64,000 nt of DNA from Rhizobium sp. Root274 (GTDB lineage Bacteria > Pseudomonadota > Alphaproteobacteria > Rhizobiales > Rhizobiaceae), in the NCBI RefSeq assembly GCF_001429245.1, contig NZ_LMJE01000007.1:163127-227126 (forward strand). Reading direction: 5' to 3'. The translations under genes were made by a program, and so were the position numbers. Of the stretch, positions 54,416 through 63,234 are shown piece by piece. Below the pieces are notes generated by a model. The model was not told the DNA's origin. It did not search any database and was given only the letters and a program-made list of their open reading frames with translations. Positions within the stretch are counted from its first letter, which is position 1; each line of letters opens with the position of its first letter.

Positions 54416-57022
54416 TCATGGCAAGAGTTTGTCATCATCCGGTGCTGCTGGCAATTCGTCCGGCTCAGCCACGCGCCCGGCTTCCGTTTTTGCACGCCGC
54501 CTGACCAGCACATGGCGATCCTGCTCGCGCACATGCAGCATGACGTCCTGATGCGGGTAAGGCATGACGATGCCCCGCGCCCGGAAGGCCTGCAGGATCT
54601 CCATGCGCACGCGATTGCGAACATTGAGCCCCTCACTCATGTCGGCCAGGTGAAACCGGAGCTCGAAATCGAGCGACGAGGCACCGAAACGGAGGAATTC
54701 GACATGCGGCTCGGGATTGCGCAGGATGTCTGGCATCCCGTTCACCACCTCCAGCAACACGTCGATCACCTCCTGCGGATCCGCGTCATAGGCGACGCTG
54801 ACCGGGATTTCCGACCGCTGCACGCGATTGCGATGGGTCCAGTTGCCGAGCGGCGTATTGATCAGCTCCGAATTCGGCACGATGATCGACTGACGCCGGA
54901 AGGTCTCGATTTCCGTTGCGCGCACCGAGATCCGTTTCACGATGCCTTCATTGACCCCGGTAATGACGTGGTCGCCCACCTTGAAAGGCCGCTCGACGAG
55001 CAGGATCAGGCCAGAGACGAAGTTCGACACGATGTTCTGCAGGCCAAAACCGATACCGAGTGAAAGAGCACCGGCGACGAGCGCCAGGCTCGACAGATCG
55101 ATACCGGCGGCGGAAATGCCGACGATGCCCGCAATGCCGGTGCCGAGATATCCAACACCCATCTTCACCGAGTTGCGCACGCCGCCATCTACCTGCGACC
55201 GCGCCATCACATTGCCATCCAGCCATTTCTGGAACCAGCGGGTGAGCATCAGTCCGACGACGAACAACAACAGGCCGCCAAGAATGCCGAAGATCGAGAT
55301 GCGGATCGTGCCGATATTGATTTCGGTGAACAGGTTGAACAGCCAGAGCTGCATGTCGCGCAGCTGGAACCCCCAGGACATGAGGATCAGCGGCAAACCG
55401 GCGACAAGGGCGAACATGTAGATGAGCAGACCGGCAGCAATGCCGCTCTGGTCAAGCCCCACCGGGCCGAGTTTGAAGCGGCGTGCAATGTAACGGCCGA
55501 CGCGCGTCTCGCCGAACTGGTTCGGCGCCGAGATCGCCTTGCCCGAGAGTATGCCGATATACATCGTCGCGACCACGGCTCCGGTCACGATGATCTGGGT
55601 CGCGAGGAAGCGCGAAAGGCCGATATAGCCGATGCCCGCCAAAAGGATCAGAAGAACACCGATCGCCCGCAGCGTTACGGCCGCAGCCCGTGGCCAGGGA
55701 CGGCCCGGTGCATTGGGATCGCCCTTGTCCGAGAGAACCGGCCGGAGGAAAGAAACGAAGAACAGCAGGAAACCGACGATAACCGAAGAGCCGAGACTCT
55801 TCATCACGGTCAGCACGACAGGCGAACTATAGGCGTCGCTGATGACAGCGAGCAGGTAGTCCAGCCCGTTGACCACCGCCATCAGGAAAATCGCGATGGA
55901 GATGTCGCGCGCGCCCTTGTTCGACAGCTTCACCAGTCGCCAGTTTGCCGCAGACGGCGCAAGCACTGCCCGAGACACTGCAGTAACGAAGAAAACGAGA
56001 CCGATCAGAGCGAAGAAGGCAGCGGCGATCGGCGCGATATCGGGACGCAGGACATTGAACGTGTCGAGCAGGAAATAGGCGGATGCGAGAAAGAAGCTCA
56101 GCGCCATCGACGGCAAGATCGTCGACCAGAAAGCGACGGAAAACCGGCTCATATAGGACGGGTCCTCGACCGCGAGGTCCCGCTGCTTGATGTCCTTGAA
56201 GAAACGCTTCTCCACATAGAGGATGACCGAGGCCAGCGCCAGCGACAGAAGGAGCGCCAGCGTCAGCGGCACGGCCTTGAACTTCACCACGAAGACGAGC
56301 CAGCTGCTGATGCTGCGCCGGACACGCTCGGCATCGGACCAGAACGATCCGGTCGCCTCGTCAAACACCTGACTGTTGATCTCGGTATGGGCAAAGAGCG
56401 CATTGGTGAAAATCGCGCGGCGGATATCGGAAATCCTGTCCGACAACGATTTCGCCTCGATCGACAGGTCTTCCGCCTGCCCCGTAATGGCATTGATCTC
56501 CGCGCGCGCCGCATTCAGCCGGCTGCGCTCATCAGTGACACTCGCTGCCTCCGGCGGCTGGCCATCGGCAGGCGCAGCACCCAGTTCCGTCAGCCGCGTC
56601 TGGACGTCGTTGAGCCGCGGCCTGAGATCGACGGACACCTGCAGAACATCGCGAACGAGCGCATCGACCTTGACCTTGAGTTCAGCCAGAAGCGAATCGT
56701 CCTGCTCGTGTTTGTCCACCTGCTCGCGCAATTGGCTAAGCTGTTTCTTGGCGGCCGCGAGACGCTCGCCAGCCGCAGCCAGTTGCTCGTCCCGCGTAGG
56801 CTCGGGTGCCACCGGCGGCTCTGCCGCAGGAGGCTGTGCCGCAGGCACGGCGGTCTGATCTGTCGCGGACGGCGGGGCCGCCGACGGCGCCTCGCTCGCG
56901 GCGGCAGGCGGAGCCGGATCCTGTTGCTGTGCCAAGACACCGTCGGGCGAGACGGCAACCGAGAGGAAGAAGCTTGCAAGGCACAGGGCAAGGGCGAGAC
57001 GGGGCGGGCGCAGTCGATACAA
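54416..57022 (-). CDS. Large MscS-family mechanosensitive channel (DUF3772)
   Basis: An 868-residue envelope protein. A signal peptide is followed by a Pro/Ala-rich stretch, then a periplasmic coiled domain (DUF3772, about 75-225), about ten transmembrane segments, and the MscS core near 610-800. That core includes LALVAGALSLGIGFGLQNIVSNFVSGLILLVERPFKVGD, the pore helix and beta domain. By family it releases solutes on hypo-osmotic shock. The only start downstream of the nearest in-frame stop that yields a signal peptide is TTG (57022); it lacks a clear Shine-Dalgarno. Confidence 0.9.
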   Translation of the reverse strand: MYRLRPPRLALALCLASFFLSVAVSPDGVLAQQQDPAPPAAASEAPSAAPPSATDQTAVPAAQPPAAEPPVAPEPTRDEQLAAAGERLAAAKKQLSQLREQVDKHEQDDSLLAELKVKVDALVRDVLQVSVDLRPRLNDVQTRLTELGAAPADGQPPEAASVTDERSRLNAARAEINAITGQAEDLSIEAKSLSDRISDIRRAIFTNALFAHTEINSQVFDEATGSFWSDAERVRRSISSWLVFVVKFKAVPLTLALLLSLALASVILYVEKRFFKDIKQRDLAVEDPSYMSRFSVAFWSTILPSMALSFFLASAYFLLDTFNVLRPDIAPIAAAFFALIGLVFFVTAVSRAVLAPSAANWRLVKLSNKGARDISIAIFLMAVVNGLDYLLAVISDAYSSPVVLTVMKSLGSSVIVGFLLFFVSFLRPVLSDKGDPNAPGRPWPRAAAVTLRAIGVLLILLAGIGYIGLSRFLATQIIVTGAVVATMYIGILSGKAISAPNQFGETRVGRYIARRFKLGPVGLDQSGIAAGLLIYMFALVAGLPLILMSWGFQLRDMQLWLFNLFTEINIGTIRISIFGILGGLLLFVVGLMLTRWFQKWLDGNVMARSQVDGGVRNSVKMGVGYLGTGIAGIVGISAAGIDLSSLALVAGALSLGIGFGLQNIVSNFVSGLILLVERPFKVGDHVITGVNEGIVKRISVRATEIETFRRQSIIVPNSELINTPLGNWTHRNRVQRSEIPVSVAYDADPQEVIDVLLEVVNGMPDILRNPEPHVEFLRFGASSLDFELRFHLADMSEGLNVRNRVRMEILQAFRARGIVMPYPHQDVMLHVREQDRHVLVRRRAKTEAGRVAEPDELPAAPDDDKLLP

Positions 57023-57150
57023 GGGGAGGTCCAGTCATGGATGACGATGGCGCGACAATAGGACCAGTTATAGGCAAAAGAAAGAACGGCTTACATCCAA
57101 GGCCGGAACGGGCGCCGGTGGTGGCCGGCGCCTGTCAATCGCGGGAAGGA

Positions 57151-57669
57151 TCAGAGGCTAGCCTGCCGCAGTGCCTCGAAGCGCACGACCTGCTCTTCAA
57201 TCAACGCCCGCTCCTTGTCGCGGCGAACAAAGACCTTGAACATCGCCTTGCCGTCGGCATTCATGAACCAGACCGAGCAGGAACGGCGACCATGAAAACC
57301 ACGATCGACGAAGGCGATCGAAACACAGCGTTCCTTGCGGATATGTCCGCCGATCGGGCTGTCGCCATGGATGTTGAACCAGCCATGACCCTCGCTGCCA
57401 TCGGGCAGACTGCCCTCGACTTCAAGAACGATATCCTCGGTATGCACGATCATCAGGATGTCACCCCAGGTCGACAGATCTTTCCAGATCGGCTCCCAGC
57501 GTTCCGCCGGAACGACGACAGCCGCGCCATCTGGAAGAACAGCCAAAACCTCGGCCGGGGTCACATCCGCCTTGGCCGCGATCTGCTCGATTACACCATC
57601 GGGTTTCTCGGCAAGCGCAGCAATCGCCCGATCTCGGCGCTCGGGTGTTGAGAGGGACAATGCGCGCAT
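57151..57669 (-). CDS. hutX: HutX-type cytosolic heme-binding protein
   Basis: A 172-residue protein of the heme utilization carrier family HutX/HuvX. The N-terminal helical part (VIEQIAAKADVTPAEVLAVLP) and the strand-rich core WKDLSTWGDILMIVHTEDIVLEVEGSLPDG and GWFNIHGDSPIGGHI are family hallmarks. It is thought to accept or traffic heme inside the cell. It is seven bases downstream of the IsdG-like gene, so they form a unit divergent from hmuTUV. An earlier ATG at 57720 lies inside the upstream gene and is less likely. Confidence 0.9.
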   Translation of the reverse strand: MRALSLSTPERRDRAIAALAEKPDGVIEQIAAKADVTPAEVLAVLPDGAAVVVPAERWEPIWKDLSTWGDILMIVHTEDIVLEVEGSLPDGSEGHGWFNIHGDSPIGGHIRKERCVSIAFVDRGFHGRRSCSVWFMNADGKAMFKVFVRRDKERALIEEQVVRFEALRQASL

Positions 57670-57676
57670 CGGAGGA

Positions 57677-58021
57677 TCAAGCCGCTTCGACTTCGGCGCG
57701 CTTGCCGGAGCGATCTTCATGGATGATCACCTCAAAGCCTTCGAAATGCGGACCCGAGAGATACTGGACCTTGCTCTCGCCGGCGCGCGCATGGGCAGCC
57801 CGGAACTGCTCGGACTTCGTCCAGGCGAGAAAGTCCGCATGGGTCTCCCAGACCGTGTGCGAGGCATAGAGCGTATGATCTTCTGCCTTCGGCCCCTTCA
57901 GCATGTGAAATTCGACATAGCCGGGCATTTCGGCAAGCCGGCCCTGCCGCGAACGCCATTGATTTTCGAAGGCTTCCTCGAAGCCCGGCACGACGCGAAA
58001 ACGGTTCATGGCAATGTACAT
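57677..58021 (-). CDS. IsdG/HmuQ-like heme-degrading monooxygenase family protein
   Basis: A 114-residue ABM-fold protein (YIAMNRFRVVPGFEEAFENQWRSRQGRL, MPGYVEFHMLKG, TLYASHTVWETHADFLAWTKSEQF). The first block with Asn and the later Trp and His correspond to residues important in IsdG-type enzymes. In rhizobia, HmuQ/HmuD of this type open the heme ring to release iron. Its position beside hutX and opposite hmuTUV supports a heme role. The start at 58021 has GAGG about 11 bases upstream. Confidence 0.87.
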   Translation of the reverse strand: MYIAMNRFRVVPGFEEAFENQWRSRQGRLAEMPGYVEFHMLKGPKAEDHTLYASHTVWETHADFLAWTKSEQFRAAHARAGESKVQYLSGPHFEGFEVIIHEDRSGKRAEVEAA

Positions 58022-58140
58022 GGAGTGACTACCTCTCTTCAAAACACGATGGTGGACACGGCCGCGCACGCGCCGGAATGCCGAGTATGACGGCATCGCC
58101 TGACAAATGGAACAACCGCGATATCTTGCCTTGGTAGATA

Positions 58141-58163
58141 AACTTGGCTATCACAGTCAAGTT
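58141..58163. promoter_or_regulatory. RirA (IRO-box)-like dyad in the heme locus
   Basis: AACTTGG-N9-TCAAGTT differs from a perfect dyad at one base and contains TGG-N9-TCA, one change from the iron-responsive operator pattern TGA-N9-TCA bound by RirA in Rhizobiales. It lies between the divergent hmuT and IsdG/hutX units, so repression by iron of both is plausible. Confidence 0.5.
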
Positions 58164-58210
58164 ATTTGTCTCGGCGGCAGCCCGGCAAGATTTCTTTATT
58201 CCGAGGTGCC

Positions 58211-58230
58211 GAGGACAGTGACCTGTCCTC
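58211..58230 (+). promoter_or_regulatory. Hairpin in the hmuT leader
   Basis: GAGGACAG-TGAC-CTGTCCTC is a perfect 8-bp inverted repeat 39 bases before the hmuT start. No T run follows, so it is more likely an operator or mRNA structure than a terminator. Confidence 0.4.
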
Positions 58231-58268
58231 CCGGTATAGCGTCTGTAAGCATAGGTAAGATCAAGCCA

Positions 58269-59156
58269 ATGTCCTTTTCCCACCCCTCTCGTCGCCCTGC
58301 ATTCGCTCTGGCGGCCGCCATATTGCTCGCGGTCCAGCCAACGTTTTTCGAGCCCGCACAAGCGGCGGAAGCCAGCCGCATCGTGGCCCTGGGCGGGACG
58401 GTGACGGAGATCATTTATGCATTGGGCGAAAGCGACCGTATCGCCGCTGTCGACAGCACCAGCACCTATCCCGTTGAAGCCGATGACAAGCCCGACGTCG
58501 GTTATGTCCGCCAGATCTCGCCTGAAGGCGTACTCTCGCAAAAGCCGGACCTGATCGTTGCCGAATCGGGCGCGGGACCCGCAGACGCCATCGAGATCCT
58601 GAAGGCGAGTGGCATTTCCTTCGTATCGATCGCCTCTCCGCCCGATACATCGGCAATCCCCGACAAGATCCGCGCAGTGGGTGCGGCGATCGGTGCCGAG
58701 AAAAAGGCAGAGGAATTGGCCACCGAGGTTGCCGCCAAACTGAAGACCCTGGAAGACAAGGTGGCCACCCGCACGGGGCCGAAGAAGAAGGTTCTCTTCG
58801 CCCTGTCGCTCGCCAATGGTCGTGTCATGGCGGCGGGAGCCGATAGCTCGGCAGACGCGATGATCCGCCTCGCCGGCGGTGAAAACGCAGTCTCCTCCAT
58901 CTCGGGTTACAAGCCACTCACGGATGAAGCGGTCATCGCGGCGGCTCCCGACGTGGTTCTGGTGATGAGCGGCGGCGCAATGCACCTGACCGCCGAACAG
59001 GCTTTCGTCCTGCCGGCCTTGGCCGCAAGCCCCGCCGGCCGAACCGGCTCCTTCATCACCATGGATGGCCTCTTCCTGCTCGGGCTCGGCCCCCGCGCGA
59101 CCGAGGCGGCAGCAGACCTGAACGCCAAGCTCTACCCCGAAAGTGTAAAGCCGTGA
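58269..59156 (+). CDS. hmuT: Heme ABC transporter substrate-binding protein HmuT
   Basis: A 295-residue periplasmic heme-binding protein. The signal peptide is PAFALAAAILLAVQP, cut near AQA-AE. The cluster start RIVALGGTVTEIIYALGESDRIAAVDSTSTYP and the DVGYVRQISPEGVLSQKPDLIVA segment match HmuT/HutB. It captures heme delivered from the outer membrane and hands it to HmuUV. The outer-membrane receptor and hmuS are not in the window. The start at 58269 gives a proper signal peptide. Confidence 0.93.
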   Translation: MSFSHPSRRPAFALAAAILLAVQPTFFEPAQAAEASRIVALGGTVTEIIYALGESDRIAAVDSTSTYPVEADDKPDVGYVRQISPEGVLSQKPDLIVAESGAGPADAIEILKASGISFVSIASPPDTSAIPDKIRAVGAAIGAEKKAEELATEVAAKLKTLEDKVATRTGPKKKVLFALSLANGRVMAAGADSSADAMIRLAGGENAVSSISGYKPLTDEAVIAAAPDVVLVMSGGAMHLTAEQAFVLPALAASPAGRTGSFITMDGLFLLGLGPRATEAAADLNAKLYPESVKP

Positions 59157-60241
59157 GCATGCCGACCGTCTTGAGCAGCAGGGGGGCGATGGCGGGTGAC
59201 CGGTCCGCGCTCGGCCATCTGGTCATCATCGCCCTCGTGCTCCTGCTGGCACTGTCGGTCTTCCTGTCGATCGTGATTGGCCCGACCGGTGTCGGCCTGC
59301 CAGATCTGATGGCCTATCTCGGCGGTGACGCGCAAACGCTCGACCGCCAGAACCTGATCATCCTCGAAGCGGTCCGCTTGCCACGAACCGCAATGGGCCT
59401 GCTCATCGGTGCGGCGCTCGGGGTCTCCGGCGCCATGATGCAAGGCCTATTCCGCAATCCCCTTGCCGATCCGGGCATTGTCGGCGTCAGCTCCGGTGCT
59501 GCACTCGCCGCCGTGCTGGCCATCGTGCTCGGGCCGACGCTACTCTCACCGCTCTCCGCTCTCTTCGGCAACCTCTTTCTGCCGCTCATGGCCTTCCTCG
59601 GCGGCCTCGGCAATACCTTCCTGCTCTATGCCATCGCCACCCGGGACGGTCGCACATCGACGACAGCGCTCGTCCTGTCGGGCATCGCCATCGCCGCGCT
59701 CACCGGTGCCGCCACCGGCCTCCTGATCTTCATGGCCGACGACAGGGCCCTGCGCGACATCACCTTCTGGTCGCTCGGCTCGCTGAGCGGGGCCAATGGG
59801 ACCAAGATCCTTTCCATCCTGCCCTTCGTCTCCTTCGTGCTGCTGATCATTCCCTTTGTCGCCCGCGGCCTCGATGCCCTGATCCTCGGCGACGCCGCAG
59901 CGTTCCACATGGGGGTTCCCGTACAGCGTCTGAAGCGGCTGACAATCCTGGCAGTCGCCGCAGCCTGTGGCGCGACCGTTGCAGCGGCTGGCTCCATCGG
60001 CTTCGTCGGCATCGTGGTCCCACACCTGCTGCGTCTTGCCATCGGCCCCTCACACCGCTTCCTGCTGCCGGCCTCAGCGCTTGGCGGGGCAGCGTTGCTC
60101 CTCTTGGCGGACACGGCCGCCCGCACGATCGCTGCACCCGCAGAATTGCCGATCGGCATCATCACCGCCCTTCTCGGCGCACCCGTTTTCCTCATGCTAC
60201 TGCTCGGCCGCAATGGCCGCCGGGCGATGGGTTCGCTCTGA
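59153..60241 (+). CDS. hmuU: Heme ABC transporter permease HmuU
   Basis: A 362-residue FecCD/BtuC-family inner-membrane subunit with about ten helices. Conserved segments are VRLPRTAMGLLIGAALGVSGAMMQGLFRNPLADPGIVGVSSGAAL, LVLSGIAIAALTGA, FWSLGSL and GSIGFVGIVVPHLLRLAIGPSHR. GTG at 59153 overlaps the hmuT stop by four bases; an ATG two codons in is an alternative. It works with HmuV to move heme into the cytosol. Confidence 0.95.
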   Translation: MSMPTVLSSRGAMAGDRSALGHLVIIALVLLLALSVFLSIVIGPTGVGLPDLMAYLGGDAQTLDRQNLIILEAVRLPRTAMGLLIGAALGVSGAMMQGLFRNPLADPGIVGVSSGAALAAVLAIVLGPTLLSPLSALFGNLFLPLMAFLGGLGNTFLLYAIATRDGRTSTTALVLSGIAIAALTGAATGLLIFMADDRALRDITFWSLGSLSGANGTKILSILPFVSFVLLIIPFVARGLDALILGDAAAFHMGVPVQRLKRLTILAVAAACGATVAAAGSIGFVGIVVPHLLRLAIGPSHRFLLPASALGGAALLLLADTAARTIAAPAELPIGIITALLGAPVFLMLLLGRNGRRAMGSL

Positions 60242-61026
60242 TGATCAAGGCCCGTGACATTTCAGTAATTCGGGGACGACGCCGCCTCCTTGATAAAGTG
60301 AACCTGAACCTTCACCCCGGCTGTTTCACCGTCGTCATCGGTCCGAACGGGGCGGGCAAGTCCACGCTGCTCAAGGTGTTCTCCGGGGAGCTCTCTCCCG
60401 ATCAAGGCGTCGTCACCTACAGGGATCGGCCGATCAGCACATTCAGCGCAGTCGAACTGGCCAGAGAACGCGCGGTCCTCCCGCAATCCACCGCCCTCTC
60501 CTTCCCTTTCACCGCCCTGGAGGTCGTCCGCATGGGCGCGATCGCTTACGGCAGCCTCGAGCCCGGCCTTGCCGCGCGACAGGCCCTGACCCGTGTCGGC
60601 CTGACTGGCTTCGAGGGTCGCGACTATAATGCTCTCTCAGGCGGAGAACAGCAGCGCGTCCAACTGGCCCGCGTCCTTGCTCAGATGCCGAGCGCCTTCT
60701 CGGATGGCCAAGCTCGGAAAATCTTTCTGGACGAGCCGACGGCAAGCCTCGATATCGGTCACCAGATTTCCGTCCTCGAACTGGCTCGCGACTTCGCCCG
60801 CCGAGGTGGATCGGTGCTCGCCATCCTGCACGACCTCAACCTGGCCGCTGAATTCGCCGATCATCTTGCGGTACTCGATCAGGGCAAGCTGGTTGCAGAA
60901 GGAACCGCTGCCGAAACGCTGACGGATGAGATCGTCGCTAGGGTCTACGGAATTGAGGGCGCAGTCGGACGCATTCCGCCAAAGGGAACGCCATATGTCC
61001 TGCCCCAAGCCCGCCTGAGGGCCTGA
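60241..61026 (+). CDS. hmuV: Heme ABC transporter ATP-binding protein HmuV
   Basis: A 261-residue ATPase. Walker A is VIGPNGAGKSTLLKVF, the Q-loop is in AVLPQSTAL, the signature is NALSGGEQQRVQLAR, Walker B is KIFLDEPTASLD, and the H-loop is AILHDLNLAAEFA. Its ATG overlaps the hmuU stop by one base (TGATG). The cluster ends without an obvious T-run terminator. Confidence 0.95.
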   Translation: MIKARDISVIRGRRRLLDKVNLNLHPGCFTVVIGPNGAGKSTLLKVFSGELSPDQGVVTYRDRPISTFSAVELARERAVLPQSTALSFPFTALEVVRMGAIAYGSLEPGLAARQALTRVGLTGFEGRDYNALSGGEQQRVQLARVLAQMPSAFSDGQARKIFLDEPTASLDIGHQISVLELARDFARRGGSVLAILHDLNLAAEFADHLAVLDQGKLVAEGTAAETLTDEIVARVYGIEGAVGRIPPKGTPYVLPQARLRA

Positions 61027-61046
61027 AGCTGAGCCGGCTATCGACG

Positions 61047-61065
61047 TTGTCCACAGTTATCCACA
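61047..61065 (+). other. Tandem DnaA boxes
   Basis: TTGTCCACA (61047-61055) and TTATCCACA (61057-61065) lie in tandem, separated by one base. The second is a perfect DnaA R-box and the first is a one-base variant. They sit in the 255-base gap between hmuV and tRNA-Lys. Surrounding DNA is not AT-rich, so an origin is unlikely; a DnaA titration or regulatory site is possible. Confidence 0.6.
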
Positions 61066-61281
61066 GGCTAATGCACTCAAATCTGGCCGATGAACCGATA
61101 CGAAACCGGAACACCAACGACCGCAGGGCGGAACGTTTATCGAACATCTCGGTTTCCCGCCTGATCGCTCCGTCACAATCGGGGAAATACAATCTTTAGC
61201 CGGACAAGCTCCTTGAGCTTGCAAAATTGCCGCGCAAATCGGTGTACGCCCGCGGCACGATCTTTCATTTCTGAGGATATT

Positions 61282-61357
<76 letters not shown>

Positions 61358-61505
61358 GACCACGCCGTTTTTGGTGGCGTCCGCTCCGTTTCCGGTGGCG
61401 TGACCGGGCGTATAAACAGGAACCGGGACCTTGTCCAGCGCGTCGGCGAAAATTCTTGGCCTTCTGGTCAAAAAAATTTCGAAAAAGCGAAATTCCCGTT
61501 GTTTT

Positions 61506-62423
61506 TCAGAGATCCAACTCACCCGTCGCGACACGCACCGCCTGCCCGCCGATCCGCGCGCGCGCAACGGCGCCATCCTTTACATCGATGTGAAGGTGGA
61601 TGTGCGAAGGGCGCCCCATCTCCACGCCCTGCTCGATCATCATCGGGTGATGACCGTCCGGAAGGGCATCGAAATGATGGATGGCACCGGAGAGCGCTGC
61701 GACCGCCGCTCCGGTCGCCGGGTCTTCGGAAATGCCCATGTCTGGCGAAAACATCCGCGCATGGAACTTCGCGGCGTGATGAACGCCGCCACGACAATAG
61801 ACATAGGCCGAGGTCAAACGCCCCTCGCTCATCGGCGCAACCCGCTCCCACAGATGTGGATCGAATTCCAGGCTCTCGACGGCCGCAAGATCATGAACCG
61901 GTACGAGTAGAAAGGGCACCCCGGCACTCCACACGGTCGGCACATGGTTTTCGAAGCCGATGGCGCTGGCCTTCAGGGAGAGCGCATCGGCGAGCTTCTG
62001 CGGGTCGAGTGTCAGTACGTGGCGGCTTGAGACGCGTGGCAGGTCGAATTCGCAAAAACCCGCCTCACCGTTTCTAAGCCGCACCGCACAGCGCACAGGG
62101 CCGACATTTTCCTCAAGCACACTCACCAGATCGACACTGTCGCGGTTACCGGCATAACTGCGCTCTGCAAGCGCTATCGCCGTTCCGACGGTCGGATGCC
62201 CGGCAAAGGGCAGTTCGCGGCCTGGGGTAAAGATCCGCATGCGGGCGGTGTGGGCCGCGTGATCCGCAGGCTGCACGAACACGGTCTCCGAGAGGTTGAG
62301 CTCCCGGGCGATGGCCTGCATTGCATCGTCAGACAATCCCTCGCCGTCAAAGATTACGGCGAGCGGATTCCCAGCAAGCTTCCTGTCTGTAAATACGTCG
62401 TAAATTGCATACTCTCTCGCCAC
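61506..62423 (-). CDS. PhzF-family phenazine biosynthesis-like protein
   Basis: A 305-residue protein of the PhzF/diaminopimelate-epimerase fold. The N-terminal YDVFTDRKLAGNPLAVIF, the catalytic Glu in LSETVFV (E46), the TPGRELPFAGHPTVGTAIAL block and the later ARMFSPDMGISEDPATGAAVAALSG mark the family. Most chromosomal members are isomerases of unknown substrate, not phenazine enzymes. It is a single gene between the tRNA and a Nudix gene. Confidence 0.92.
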   Translation of the reverse strand: MAREYAIYDVFTDRKLAGNPLAVIFDGEGLSDDAMQAIARELNLSETVFVQPADHAAHTARMRIFTPGRELPFAGHPTVGTAIALAERSYAGNRDSVDLVSVLEENVGPVRCAVRLRNGEAGFCEFDLPRVSSRHVLTLDPQKLADALSLKASAIGFENHVPTVWSAGVPFLLVPVHDLAAVESLEFDPHLWERVAPMSEGRLTSAYVYCRGGVHHAAKFHARMFSPDMGISEDPATGAAVAALSGAIHHFDALPDGHHPMMIEQGVEMGRPSHIHLHIDVKDGAVARARIGGQAVRVATGELDL

Positions 62424-62496
62424 GGGCCGTCTCCACTCTGATGGTCACGCTCGAAGCCACACTGCCCGACGATGCCGGGCAAGGCAAGGAACAGCA

Positions 62497-63225
62497 TCAC
62501 ACCACCGTTTCAAAGTACCAGTCGAGGATCGGCAGCATGGCGGGACCATAGCGCTGCGCAGTGCGGTCAGGGCTGCGGATCGCGACGGCCCGCGATATCT
62601 CCTGCTCCGGCGCCGCCTTTGCAAACTTCGCGATCCTCTGCAAAAGCACCTCCGACGGTTCCGCAAAGCGAAAGAGCTGAAACACAGTCAGCTTGTGCGG
62701 GCGATAGCTGGCATAGAGCCCGCCGCCGGTCTGTGCGGTCGCAAGGTCGAGCCCGGTTTCCTCCAGCACCTCGCGCCGCATATTGCCGTGGAGGTCGCAG
62801 CGGCCATCGACCACGTCCGAGGGATCAAGGGATCCGGCCGCGAAATAGACCTGGCCAGGATTGGCCGTATGCGCCGCCATTTCGACCGCGATCAGCGCTC
62901 CATCGCCAGCCACCAGCACCGGATAACCGAAGAGGTGGCATGCACCGGAAAGATCGGCCTGCCGACGCCACCAGAGAAAGCTCGCGAAAGACGCTTCATG
63001 ACCAACGGCGCGAATATGCCCTTTCTCGAAACGCATCTCGCGCTGCAGAATCAGCCGACCATTGTAGAGCGCGGGATTAACTTGCTGTTCTCTTGTCCAA
63101 TGGGCTGCAATCTTCTCGGTATGGGCAAGCTCAAGCGGATGCGTTCCAGCTTCCACCCGCAGATCCAATCCCTCTATCGCAACAACACGGCCATCCGCTG
63201 GCAGCCCCATCACATGGTCGATCAT
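62497..63225 (-). CDS. Nudix hydrolase
   Basis: A 242-residue protein with a Nudix fold. The Nudix box is DLHGNMRREVLEETGLDL preceded by a Gly-containing loop (AGSLDPSDV). About 90 residues before it form an N-terminal domain (VAIEGLDLRVEAG). Substrates are nucleoside diphosphates linked to other groups; the exact one is unknown. GAGGA lies six bases before the ATG. The endonuclease-type gene 10 bases upstream probably shares its transcript. Confidence 0.9.
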   Translation of the reverse strand: MIDHVMGLPADGRVVAIEGLDLRVEAGTHPLELAHTEKIAAHWTREQQVNPALYNGRLILQREMRFEKGHIRAVGHEASFASFLWWRRQADLSGACHLFGYPVLVAGDGALIAVEMAAHTANPGQVYFAAGSLDPSDVVDGRCDLHGNMRREVLEETGLDLATAQTGGGLYASYRPHKLTVFQLFRFAEPSEVLLQRIAKFAKAAPEQEISRAVAIRSPDRTAQRYGPAMLPILDWYFETVV

Positions 63226-63234
63226 CGTATTTCC

